Positions 9,077 to 17,313 of a DNA stretch of 64,000 bases are shown piece after piece. Every line of letters begins with the position of its first letter. The first letter of the stretch is position 1. This stretch comes from Natranaeroarchaeum sulfidigenes (GTDB lineage Archaea > Halobacteriota > Halobacteria > Halobacteriales > Natronoarchaeaceae): contig NZ_CP064786.1 of assembly GCF_017094485.1 (NCBI RefSeq), positions 2,977,128 through 3,041,127 of the forward strand, read 5' to 3'. The position numbers were made by a program, and so were the translations under genes. The notes below the pieces were generated by a model. It was not told the origin of the DNA. It saw nothing but the letters and a program-made list of their open reading frames with translations, and searched no databases.

Positions 9077-10450
9077 CTACTCGTCGTTGTCTTTGTCCCC
9101 ATCGTCATTGTGGGTCTCGGCTTTTAACTCCTCCAGACGAGCCTGTTTGATTCGTGTGTTCTCGACTTCCTCGACCGTGATTCGGATCCCATCGTACTCG
9201 ATCTGCTCTCCTTCCTCGACGAGTCGCCCCGCACGGTTGAACACGAAGCCGGCGACGGTCTCGAACTCCTCCCCTTCAGGTAGATCGATCTCCAGCGCTT
9301 CGTTGACCTCGTGGATATTGACCTCGCCCTGAACGACTGCGCCCCTCTCGACGTACTCGATCGGTTCGTCTTCACCGCCTTCGAGAATCTCACCGACGAT
9401 CTCTTCGACCATATCCTCCATCGTGATCAGGCCTTCCGTCGTCCCGAACTCGTCGATCACGATCACCATGTGCATTCGTTCCTCGCGCATCTCGGTCAGC
9501 AACTCATCGACGTTTTTCGATTCAGGAACGTGCAGGGTCGGGCTGATCAGATCTTCGAGGTCGAGATCGTTCAGGTCTGCCTCGCCGTAGTTGACGTCGC
9601 GGACGAGATCACGGATGTGGACGACACCGACGACATTGTCGAGGCTCCCCTCGTACACCGGTACGCGTGCGTGGCCGCTCTGGACGGCGGTCTGGATCGC
9701 CTCGTCGACATCCGCGTCGACCGGTACCGCTGTCATATCGAGTCGCGGCGTCATTACTTCCTTGGCGATCGACTTGTTGAACCGGAAGATCCGCTGGAGC
9801 ATCTCGTGTTCTTCCTCCTTGATGACCCCCTCCCGTTCCCCGGTCTCGATCATCTCCTGAATCTCCGAACGAGTAACGTAGCCGGACTCGATGGCTGCCT
9901 GCCCGCCGGTGAGCCTGTTCACCTGCCGCGTGAGCACGTCGAACGTGACCACCAGGGGCAAGAGGAGATAACCGGAGAATTTGAGCGGCCGTGCGATCCG
10001 TAACGCCCACGACTCGGTGTTCTCGACCGCGTATGACTTCGGGGCGCTCTCGCCGAACAGCAAGACGACGGCAGTGATCCCGAACGTCGCGGCCGCGACC
10101 GCCGCCCCCTGACTGAGATACAGGGCCAGCAGGGCGGTCGCGATCGAGGACATCGCGATGTTGACTAGATTGTTCCCGACCAGAATGGTTACGAGTAGCC
10201 GGTGGGGGTCCTCCTTGAGCTGTTTGAGCGTCGAGGCACCACGTCGACCCTCATCGACCAACACGTCGGTCCGATACTCCGGAAGAGCGAACATTGCGAT
10301 CTCCGAAGATGAGAAGAAGGCAGACAGACCCATCAGTATGACCAGCGTCGTGATACCGACGAGGGTGACCGTCGAGTCCGTGAACTCGACACCGAACAGG
10401 GAGAACGCGAGCACAGATGACTGGAGAATCGACGAAAGAGGGAACACCAT
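9077..10450 (-). CDS. CNNM/CorC-type membrane protein with CBS pair (hemolysin C family)
   Basis: This 457-residue protein has an N-terminal DUF21/CNNM domain of four helices (residues about 1-200, including [21 protein letters not shown]). A CBS pair follows ([11 protein letters not shown] and VHIRDLVRD, then [19 protein letters not shown]), and a C-terminal CorC/HlyC FAD-like domain ([19 protein letters not shown]). Such proteins are implicated in magnesium efflux or homeostasis. The domain order and length are complete. It is convergent with the PiT gene, with one base between the stop codons. Confidence 0.9.
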   Translation of the reverse strand: MVFPLSSILQSSVLAFSLFGVEFTDSTVTLVGITTLVILMGLSAFFSSSEIAMFALPEYRTDVLVDEGRRGASTLKQLKEDPHRLLVTILVGNNLVNIAMSSIATALLALYLSQGAAVAAATFGITAVVLLFGESAPKSYAVENTESWALRIARPLKFSGYLLLPLVVTFDVLTRQVNRLTGGQAAIESGYVTRSEIQEMIETGEREGVIKEEEHEMLQRIFRFNKSIAKEVMTPRLDMTAVPVDADVDEAIQTAVQSGHARVPVYEGSLDNVVGVVHIRDLVRDVNYGEADLNDLDLEDLISPTLHVPESKNVDELLTEMREERMHMVIVIDEFGTTEGLITMEDMVEEIVGEILEGGEDEPIEYVERGAVVQGEVNIHEVNEALEIDLPEGEEFETVAGFVFNRAGRLVEEGEQIEYDGIRITVEEVENTRIKQARLEELKAETHNDDGDKDNDE

Positions 10451-10547
10451 GTTCGGATACGTTGACTGTCGGGTGAATTAACTCTTGTGCGCTGACCACG
10501 GTGATGCCGACGCCAGCGTTTTGCCTGCCGCGACCGAACCGCCCAGT

Positions 10548-10805
10548 ATGAGCGACCCCTCGATTACCGTGTATCGATTACAGGCCTGTCCGTTCTGCGA
10601 GCGGGTGATCCGGACGCTTGACGACCTTGACCTCGACTACCGCTCCCGGTTCGTCGAGCCGATGCACTCCGACCGGAACGTGGTCAAACGGGTGAGCGGG
10701 AAGCGGTCGGTTCCTGCACTCGTCGACGAGCGAACGGGCGTCACGATGTCCGAGAGCGCCAACATCGTCGAGTATCTCGAAGGAATGTACGGGGGTGATA
10801 CCTGA
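10548..10805 (+). CDS. Glutaredoxin-like protein (GST N-terminal type)
   Basis: The 85-residue thioredoxin-fold protein has an active site CPFC (LQACPFCERVIRTLDDL), the cis-proline loop SVPALVD and MSESANIVEYLE near the end. It should act as a cytosolic thiol-disulfide oxidoreductase; haloarchaea use gamma-glutamylcysteine instead of glutathione. The ATG at 10548 matches the fold start; upstream in-frame codons add unrelated sequence. The stop overlaps the next ATG (TGATG), so it is translationally coupled to the peroxiredoxin-fold gene. Confidence 0.85.
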   Translation: MSDPSITVYRLQACPFCERVIRTLDDLDLDYRSRFVEPMHSDRNVVKRVSGKRSVPALVDERTGVTMSESANIVEYLEGMYGGDT

Positions 10806-11323
10806 TGGTCGATCTCGATTTCGACGTCGTCCAGTTGCCAGACCGCGAGCACGTCGAAACGGGTGAGACCGCACCGGATTTCACGCGCCCGCTCGTGAAC
10901 GACGAGTTCTGGGAGGACCGGTCGCTCTCGGAGCTGACTGACGGGGGACCGGTCCTCCTCGTCTTCTACCCGATGGACGGCGCGTTCCCCGCGACCTACA
11001 TCTGGAAAGAGCTTCGAGACCGGGCGTGGGACGAGACTTACGACGTGCGGATCGTCGGCTGTTCGATCTCCGACCCGTACGCCCACAGGCGGCTGATCGA
11101 GGAGCGTGGGATCGACTACGAGCTGTTCAGCGATCCGAACAATACCGTCGCCGTCGAGTACGGCGTCCCGCACGATCTGGACGGGATGACAGGTGTCTCC
11201 GAGCCTCGCCCTGCGGTCTTTCTGCTCGACGAGGAGCGGGTTGTCGAGTACGCGTGGGTCGCCGGGAAGTGGCCCGAGTTCCCCGACTACGACGAGGTCG
11301 AATCGGCGCTCGGCGAGCTGTAG
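10805..11323 (+). CDS. Peroxiredoxin-fold (AhpC/TSA, Bcp-like) protein lacking the catalytic cysteines
   Basis: The 172-residue protein has the full redoxin fold (APDFTRPLVNDEF, VLLVFYPMD, CSISDPYAHRRLIEE, FSDPNNTVAVEYGV, PAVFLLDEERVVEYAWV). The active-site loop reads VFYPMDGAFPATYIWKELRD. Aligned without gaps to Bcp-type VFYP..MTPGCT...CGLRD, the peroxidatic Cys is Ala and the resolving Cys is Lys. The only Cys left is in VGCSISD. It is therefore unlikely to be a classical peroxidase. Coupling to the glutaredoxin gene suggests a shared redox role or a structural partner role. Confidence 0.8.
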   Translation: MVDLDFDVVQLPDREHVETGETAPDFTRPLVNDEFWEDRSLSELTDGGPVLLVFYPMDGAFPATYIWKELRDRAWDETYDVRIVGCSISDPYAHRRLIEERGIDYELFSDPNNTVAVEYGVPHDLDGMTGVSEPRPAVFLLDEERVVEYAWVAGKWPEFPDYDEVESALGEL

Positions 11324-11345
11324 AGAGTTGCGTCGCGAGTTGCGG

Positions 11346-11462
11346 GCAAACAGGCGACACGTCGAGGACACGACGCGGCGTGTCGCACAGCCGCGCAGAC
11401 CGCCGTCGTGTTGTCGTAGCTAGAGCACAGCGACTCTGGCCGCCCGATCACATATAAACGCT
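11346..11462 (+). repeat. Intergenic element, copy A
   Basis: This 117 bp segment shares three blocks with copy B at 25376-25490 in the same order and nearly the same spacing. They are a left block ending AACAGGCGAC, a 21 bp identical core (11369-11389), and a right block TGGCCGCCC.ATC..ATATAAA. The core-to-TATA distance is 63 nt here and 62 nt in copy B. In this copy GCGACACG and CGTGTCGC form an 8 bp inverted repeat around the core. It lies between two convergent genes, so the TATA-like box points into the 3' end of prs on the antisense strand. Confidence 0.65.
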
Positions 11463-11468
11463 CGGCCC

Positions 11469-12338
11469 TCAGAACTGCTCTTCGAGCGCGTCGGCGATCG
11501 CTGGGGCGGCGCTGACCGCGCTATGGGGGCGCTCGATCGTATCAGTGCCGTAGATCGCGTCGACCCCGGCACGCGAGAGCTTCGTCACGGCGTTTTCGGC
11601 GAGCAGAGGGTGGACGCAGGTGACGAACACCCGGTTCGCGCCACGCTCGTGAAGGATCTCAACGGCTTCGCTCATCGTGGAACCGGTGGCAATTATATCG
11701 TCGACGACCACCACGTCCCGCCCCTCGACACTCGCATCGCTCGGCGAGATTTCGACCTCGGTCCCCGAATGCCGGGTCTTCTCGAAGTAATCGATTGCCC
11801 CCGTTCCGGCGGTCTCCTGTACCGTCTCGGCGAGGTCGATCGCACCGGCGTCGGGCGAGAGAAAGAGCGGATCAGCGAGATCATCGGGGAGCGGTTCGGC
11901 CAGTCGTCCTGCCGCGCTGACCGAGGTAGCAGTCGGCTCGAAGAAGTCACAGACGTCTTCCTCGTGTGGGTCGATCGTCAGCACTCGGTCGGCACCAGTG
12001 CTGATCGCGCGGGCGACAGCGCGGGCGGAGACAGGTTCGCCCGGATTGAACGCTCGATCCTGCCGTGCGTAGCCCATGTACGGGAGGACAGTAACGACGT
12101 CGTCGAACCCGGCTTCACGGGCGGCGTCCTGCAACTGGAGGAGTTCGAGGTGTGCGTCGCTGGTCGGCGTCGAGGCCACGACGATCGCGCGGTCGGTACT
12201 GGTCGGTGTCACGTCGCCGATGCTCGCCATCACCTCGCCGTCCGGAAACCGGTCGAACGCGACCGGGGCGAGCAGCTCGTCGAGTAGCTCGGCCAGTTCG
12301 GCCGCGAGCGACTGGGAGTGGCGTCCGCTGAGGATCAT
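11469..12338 (-). CDS. prs: Ribose-phosphate pyrophosphokinase (PRPP synthetase)
   Basis: The 289-residue enzyme transfers pyrophosphate from ATP to ribose 5-phosphate, giving PRPP for nucleotide, histidine and pyrimidine-salvage reactions. Visible motifs are FPDGE in the N-terminal half, YARQDR, the loop TIDPHEEDVCDFF, and the PRPP-binding loop VVVVDDIIATGSTM. The length is typical of the short archaeal (class III-like) enzymes. It lies alone on the minus strand. PRPP users in the window include upp and the his genes. Confidence 0.93.
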   Translation of the reverse strand: MILSGRHSQSLAAELAELLDELLAPVAFDRFPDGEVMASIGDVTPTSTDRAIVVASTPTSDAHLELLQLQDAAREAGFDDVVTVLPYMGYARQDRAFNPGEPVSARAVARAISTGADRVLTIDPHEEDVCDFFEPTATSVSAAGRLAEPLPDDLADPLFLSPDAGAIDLAETVQETAGTGAIDYFEKTRHSGTEVEISPSDASVEGRDVVVVDDIIATGSTMSEAVEILHERGANRVFVTCVHPLLAENAVTKLSRAGVDAIYGTDTIERPHSAVSAAPAIADALEEQF

Positions 12339-12400
12339 ACCCGATTGAACTCCGGCCGACGTTAAACGCGTTTTCGTTCGGGGCAGCGACCGCCCGCGGA

Positions 12401-12826
12401 TCAGGCGCGGGCTTTGATATCTTCGACGATATCGTCGAGGTCCTCCTCTGAAAGATCAGGGCGCTGTCCCGCGATAGCGTGAACCGGCGCGCCGCCGTCA
12501 TCCTCGAACCGGGGGATGATGTGACCGTGAACGTGTGGGACTTCCTGTCCGGCTTCCGCGCCATTATTAAAGGCGACATTGGAGGCGTCGGCCCCGACGG
12601 CGTCCTCGACGGCCGGGACGAGGTAATGAAGCGTGTCGAACACCTCCGCACCCAGATCCTCTGGCAGGTCGTTCAGCGTCTCGTGGTGTGCTTTCGGGAT
12701 CACGAGCGTATGGCCGGGCGAAAGCGGGTTGGCGTCCAGAAACGCCAGCGTCTCATCGTCCTCGTAGACCGTTCTGCTCGGGATCTCGCCGTCGATGATC
12801 GCACAGAAGATACAGTCCTCGCTCAT
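12401..12826 (-). CDS. HIT-family nucleotide hydrolase/transferase
   Basis: The 141-residue protein begins MSEDCIFCAIIDGEIPS and has the histidine triad HVHGHIIPR near residue 97, with the helix VGADASNVAFNNGAEAGQ before it. HIT enzymes cleave nucleotide-phosphoramidate or dinucleotide substrates. Two Cys at the N-terminus (CIFC) and downstream histidines may bind zinc as in HinT relatives. The ATG at 12826 gives the family N-terminus; the upstream in-frame ATG adds nine unrelated residues. The 22-bp repeat array at 12942-13029 lies upstream. Confidence 0.9.
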   Translation of the reverse strand: MSEDCIFCAIIDGEIPSRTVYEDDETLAFLDANPLSPGHTLVIPKAHHETLNDLPEDLGAEVFDTLHYLVPAVEDAVGADASNVAFNNGAEAGQEVPHVHGHIIPRFEDDGGAPVHAIAGQRPDLSEEDLDDIVEDIKARA

Positions 12827-12941
12827 ATCCCACATGTCGGCGGCCGGTAGCAAAAACGTTGTCCAGCCGGCTGCGGGCTGCCTGTCGATCCGACAACCAC
12901 GGGGCCAGCATCGACGTGGAAATAGTTCCGGTATCCGTATG

Positions 12942-13029
12942 CTACAGATTTCGAAGTATGGAACTACTGATTATGTAGCGTTACACTACAGTTTTTGTAG
13001 CTAAAGACGAAAACTTTCGAGGTGTTCGA
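12942..13029. repeat. Array of four operator-like units at exactly 22 bp period (array 1)
   Basis: Units begin at 12942, 12964, 12986 and 13008. Their first 15 bases are CTACAGATTTCGAAG, CTACTGATTATGTAG, CTACAGTTTTTGTAG and the degenerate CGAAAACTTTCGAGG. Each is a dyad (CTAC...GTAG or CTAC...GAAG), and a 22 bp step is about two helical turns, which places all units on one DNA face. The array ends 2 bp from the stop codon of the glycosylase gene and lies 116 bp upstream of the HIT start. A matching three-unit array is at 33471-33536. Confidence 0.8.
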
Positions 13030-13031
13030 TC

Positions 13032-13666
13032 TCACCCGACGAACTCGTCCAGACGCTCGGCGACCGTCGTGACGTACTCGTCGGATTCGTAACCGAGCCG
13101 GGCGATCCAGACGTCCTGATATGAGGGATGCAGAACCGGCAGGACAGCGGGGTCGATGCTCGCTGGGTCGACTGGGTCGAGGACACAGTCTAAAAACCCA
13201 TCGAGCGACCGATCAGCGAGGGCAAAGACCGACGCCGTGGCGTGTTTGCCGGCGGGCACGATCACGCCGGGATCGATCTCGTCGAGTTCGGTTTCGAGAT
13301 GAGTGCGACAGGTCGCCCGCTCCTCGTCTGTCGGTTCGCGGTTCGAACCGTCATCGCCTTCCGGGAAGCACTTGACCGCGTTGGTGTAATAGGCGTCGTT
13401 GCCGTAGCCCGCATCGGCGAGCAGTCGTCTGATTCGCTGGCCGGAATGACGCGTCGTGAACGCCTTGCCCGTCCAGTTGCCGCCGCGCCATCGCTCGTTG
13501 GGGCCTCTCCGGGCGACAGCCCCGCGCCGGGCGCTTCGCCGACGACAACGATGCTGGCGTCGAGCGGGCCGGTTCCCCACGAGATGCACTCCCGGGAGTC
13601 GGCGAGGGCAGGACACCGCTGACAGTTCGGTTCGAGGACGTTACAGGAGTCCGGGAACTCGAGCAT
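13032..13666 (-). pseudogene. Uracil-DNA glycosylase (family 4/5-like, Fe-S), frameshifted
   Basis: The N-terminal part from the ATG at 13666 reads MLEFPDSCNVLEPNCQRCPA, with cluster-type cysteines, and ends in VVVGEAPGAG (catalytic motif A). The rest lies in another frame: NERWRGGNWTGKAFTTRHSG, YYTNAVKCFP, and the C-terminal motif LPVLHPSYQDV. The frames switch near 13495-13530, around a GGCCCC tract, and one missing base restores a full-length protein of about 210 residues. Everything else is intact, so this is a very recent lesion or a sequencing error. The function would be removal of uracil from DNA. Confidence 0.8.
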
Positions 13667-13743
13667 AATGGTTCGGGAAGGAGCGATCGGACAAAGCATC
13701 ACCGACAGAAAGACCCATATCGGATCGGGGAGTTTGATGCGGT

Positions 13744-13962
13744 ATGCAATTGGATGTACTCGTCGAACTGGTCGCGTACCTGCTGCTTGCGGTCGTGATC
13801 ACAGGCCTCGGTCTGCTGGCGGAGCTACAGAGCCTCTCCTATCTGCTGAGCGGTGAGACGATGGCAGCACTCTGGCTCGCCGGAATGGGAATCCTCTTTC
13901 TGTACGCGGGCGTGTACATGCTCGGTTACGGAAAGCTGATGCCCGCGGTTCGACAGCTCTGA
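13744..13962 (+). CDS. Small two-span membrane protein
   Basis: The 72-residue protein has two hydrophobic segments (LVAYLLLAVVITGLGLLAEL and ALWLAGMGILFLYAGVYMLG) joined by a short polar loop. A CCATATCGG box sits about 30 nt before the ATG. I do not recognise the family; function is unknown. Confidence 0.65.
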   Translation: MQLDVLVELVAYLLLAVVITGLGLLAELQSLSYLLSGETMAALWLAGMGILFLYAGVYMLGYGKLMPAVRQL

Positions 13963-14028
13963 GAGAAGGGCCCGAGCGTCGCCGGTCGTACCGATTGCCC
14001 TTTGTTTTCGGAGTGAGATAGGCCGTGT

Positions 14029-17000
14029 ATGGATAGATTTCGGGAAGTCGACGACCAGTACGATCCGGACGCGGTAGAAGACCGCGCGTTCGAGTACTGG
14101 GAGGACGTCGACGCCTACGAGAAAGCGAAAGCCGAGCGTGAAGGGGCCGAAGAGTTCTTTTTCGTCGATGGGCCACCGTACACCTCCGGTGCGGCCCACA
14201 TGGGCACGACGTGGAACAAGACGCTGAAAGACGCCTACATTCGCTATCTCCGGATGTCCGGCTACGACGTCACCGACCGGCCGGGCTACGATATGCACGG
14301 CCTGCCGATCGAGACGAAAGTCGAGGAGCGTCTGGGCTTCGAGAACAAAAAGGACATCCAGGAGTTCGGCGAGGAAGCCTTCATCGAGGAGTGCAAGGAG
14401 TTCGCCGACGAACAGCTGGAGGGGCTCGAATCCGACTTCAAGTCCTTCGGCGTCTGGATGGACTGGGACGACCCCTACAAGACGGTGAACCCGGAGTACA
14501 TGGAAGCGGCATGGTGGGGCTTCGAGCAGGCCCACCAGAAGGGGCTCGTCGAGCAGGGCCAGCGCTCGATCTCACAGTGTCCCCGGTGTGAAACTGCGAT
14601 CGCCAACAACGAGGTCGAGTACGAGGACGTCACCGATCCCTCGCTCTACGTGAAGTTCGATCTCGTAGATCGCGATGGCCAGCTCGTCATCTGGACGACG
14701 ACGCCGTGGACGATCCCGGCGAACACCTTCGTCGCGGTCGACGAGAAGCTGACCTATCAGGGCGTCCGCGCCGAGAGAGATGGAAAGGAAGAGACACTCT
14801 ACATCGCCGAGGCCTGCGTGGAGGACGTCCTTCGGGAAGGTGGCTACGAGGATTACGAGGTCGTCGACGAGGTCACCGGCGAGGAGATGGTCGGGTGGGA
14901 GTACGAGCATCCACTGGCCGAGAACGTCGACCATCCCGGCGGCGATGGCGCTTTTCAGGTGTACACTGCTGAGTACGTCGAGGCCGACCGGACGGGACTC
15001 GTCCACTCCGCACCCGGCCACGGTGAGGAGGACTTCGAGCGCGGGCGCGAACTCGGCCTCGACATCTTCTGCCCAGTCGGCGGAGATGGCGTCTACACCG
15101 CTGCGGCAGGAAAATACGCGGGCGAGTTCGTCAAGGACGCCGACGAGGAGATCATAGACGACCTTCAGGACAGCGGTGCAATGTTGCACTCCGGTGAGAC
15201 CCACCACAGCTACGGCCACTGCTGGCGCTGTGATACCGGCATCATCCAGATCGTCACTGACCAGTGGTTCATCACAGTCACCGACATCAAAGACGAGCTG
15301 CTCGACAACATCGAGGACAGCGAGTGGTATCCCGGGTGGGCACGGGACAACCGCTTCCGTGACTTCGTCGAGGACGCACCGGACTGGAACGTCTCGCGCC
15401 AGCGCTACTGGGGTATTCCGGTGCCGATCTGGCTTCCGGAGAACTGGAGCGGCGACATGGACGACGCCATCGTGATCGGCGACCGGGAAGAACTGGCCGA
15501 GCGTGTCGATCAGGAGATCGATCCCGAGAGCGTCGACTTGCACAAGGGCACCGTCGACGAGTTGACGATCACGGAGGACGGCGAGACGTATCGCCGTGTC
15601 CCCGACGTCTTCGACGTCTGGCTCGACTCCTCGGTCGCGACGTGGGGGACCCTCGATTACCCGAGCAACGATACTGACTTCGACCGGCTCTGGCCCGCCG
15701 ACCTCATCATCGAGGCCCACGACCAGACCCGTGGCTGGTTCTGGTCACAGCTCGGCATGGCCACCGCGGCGATGGGCGAGATTCCGTACAACGACGTCGT
15801 GATGCACGGCTACGCCAACATGCCCGACGGGCGCGGGATGTCCAAGTCCAAAGGCATCACCGTCGAGCCCGACGAGGTAATCGAGGAGTACGGCGCGGAC
15901 CCGATGCGCCTGTTCCTCCTGTCGGTCAACCCGCAGGGCGAGGACATGCGCTTCTCGTGGGACGAGACCGAGAGCATGCAGCGCAACCTGAACATCCTCT
16001 GGAACGTGTTCCGGTTCCCGCTGGAGTATATGCGTCTCGATGGGTTCGATCCAGCAGAAACGACCCTCGAAGACGTCGATGACGATCTCGATCTCGTCGA
16101 CGAGTGGGTGCTCGCCCGGCTACAGAGCGTCGTCACGGAGATGACCGAATCGTGGGACGAGTACCGACAGGACCGAGCGATCGACGCACTGCTGGAGTTC
16201 GTCGTCGAGGACGTCTCGCGCTTTTACATCCAGGTCGTCCGCGAGCGAATGTGGGACGAGCAGGGATCGGCGAGCAAGCAGGCCGCTTACGCAACGTTTT
16301 ACGAGGTTCTGGAGACGGTCGTGCGTCTGCTCGCGCCCGCCGCCCCGCTGGTCAGTGAAGAGATCTACCGGACCCTCACCGGCGACACCGGCAAGGACAC
16401 CGTTCACGCGCTCGACTGGCCCGAGGCCGACGAGTACTGGGCCGACGAGCAGTTAGAAACCGACGTGGCGCTCCTGCGGGCCGTCGAAGAGGCGGGGTCG
16501 AACGCCCGCCAACAGGCGGAACGAAAGCTCCGCTGGCCGGTCACCCGTGTGGTCGTCGCAGCGGATGACGACCGCGCCGTGGAGGCCATCAAACGTCACC
16601 GCGATCTGCTCGCCGACCGGCTCAACGCCCGTGAGATCGAACTCGTCGGAGTCGGCGAGGACTGGGGCGAGCTCGCCTACAGCGCCGAAGCGGACATGAG
16701 CGAACTCGGCCCGGCCTTCGGCGGCCGCGCGGGCGAGGTTATGAACGCCCTCAACGAGTCTCGCGTCGACGAGCCAAGTCTCGATGTACTCGAAGCCGCC
16801 GTCGCGGACGTCCTGGAGGGCGAGTCACTGACTGACGCGATGGTCGAGTTCGTCACCGAGACGCCCGAGGGCGTCACGGGGACCGCGTTCAGCCGCAACG
16901 GCGACGACCTCGGCGTCGTCTACGTCGACACCACCCTCACCGAGGACATCGAAAGCGAGGGCTACGCCCGCGAGGTGATCCGGCGAGTCCAGGAGATGCG

Positions 17001-17226
17001 CAAGGAAATGGATCTGGACATCGAAGAGCGGATCCGCCTCGACGTCGAGATCGCTGACGATCGTATTGCGGAACTCGTCAGAGAGCACGATGAGCTGATC
17101 GCTGAGGAAGTGCGTGCTGACGAGATCGGAGACGTCGAGGACGGATACGAGAAGACATGGGACGTCGAGGGTGTCGAGATGGAGATCACGATCGCTCCTG
17201 TCGCGACGACCGAAGCCGCCGAGTAG
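14029..17226 (+). CDS. ileS: Isoleucyl-tRNA synthetase
   Basis: The 1065-residue class I synthetase charges tRNA-Ile. The HIGH-equivalent motif is in PPYTSGAAHMGTTWNKTLKD near residue 46, and the KMSKS motif is MSKSKGI near residue 605. The connective-peptide editing domain with TTPWTIPANT, the anticodon-binding domain, and the archaeal/eukaryotic-type C-terminal extension are present. Zinc-type cysteine pairs SQCPRCETA and HCWRCDTGI are visible. Length and domain order are normal. It stands alone, with the amylase-family gene convergent downstream. Confidence 0.97.
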   Translation: MDRFREVDDQYDPDAVEDRAFEYWEDVDAYEKAKAEREGAEEFFFVDGPPYTSGAAHMGTTWNKTLKDAYIRYLRMSGYDVTDRPGYDMHGLPIETKVEERLGFENKKDIQEFGEEAFIEECKEFADEQLEGLESDFKSFGVWMDWDDPYKTVNPEYMEAAWWGFEQAHQKGLVEQGQRSISQCPRCETAIANNEVEYEDVTDPSLYVKFDLVDRDGQLVIWTTTPWTIPANTFVAVDEKLTYQGVRAERDGKEETLYIAEACVEDVLREGGYEDYEVVDEVTGEEMVGWEYEHPLAENVDHPGGDGAFQVYTAEYVEADRTGLVHSAPGHGEEDFERGRELGLDIFCPVGGDGVYTAAAGKYAGEFVKDADEEIIDDLQDSGAMLHSGETHHSYGHCWRCDTGIIQIVTDQWFITVTDIKDELLDNIEDSEWYPGWARDNRFRDFVEDAPDWNVSRQRYWGIPVPIWLPENWSGDMDDAIVIGDREELAERVDQEIDPESVDLHKGTVDELTITEDGETYRRVPDVFDVWLDSSVATWGTLDYPSNDTDFDRLWPADLIIEAHDQTRGWFWSQLGMATAAMGEIPYNDVVMHGYANMPDGRGMSKSKGITVEPDEVIEEYGADPMRLFLLSVNPQGEDMRFSWDETESMQRNLNILWNVFRFPLEYMRLDGFDPAETTLEDVDDDLDLVDEWVLARLQSVVTEMTESWDEYRQDRAIDALLEFVVEDVSRFYIQVVRERMWDEQGSASKQAAYATFYEVLETVVRLLAPAAPLVSEEIYRTLTGDTGKDTVHALDWPEADEYWADEQLETDVALLRAVEEAGSNARQQAERKLRWPVTRVVVAADDDRAVEAIKRHRDLLADRLNAREIELVGVGEDWGELAYSAEADMSELGPAFGGRAGEVMNALNESRVDEPSLDVLEAAVADVLEGESLTDAMVEFVTETPEGVTGTAFSRNGDDLGVVYVDTTLTEDIESEGYAREVIRRVQEMRKEMDLDIEERIRLDVEIADDRIAELVREHDELIAEEVRADEIGDVEDGYEKTWDVEGVEMEITIAPVATTEAAE

Positions 17227-17313
17227 CACAGGGTACTCTTCGCGTTATTGTACCAGTCAAAAGCCGGTACTCCGCGGTTGAGTCGAGAAAAACCGGAGTA
17301 GCTGATCTGTAGT

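Noticed and set aside
13495..13530. Programmed frameshift in the uracil-DNA glycosylase gene
   Set aside because: There is no slippery heptamer with a downstream structure, and the family is not known for recoding. A mutation or sequence error is simpler.
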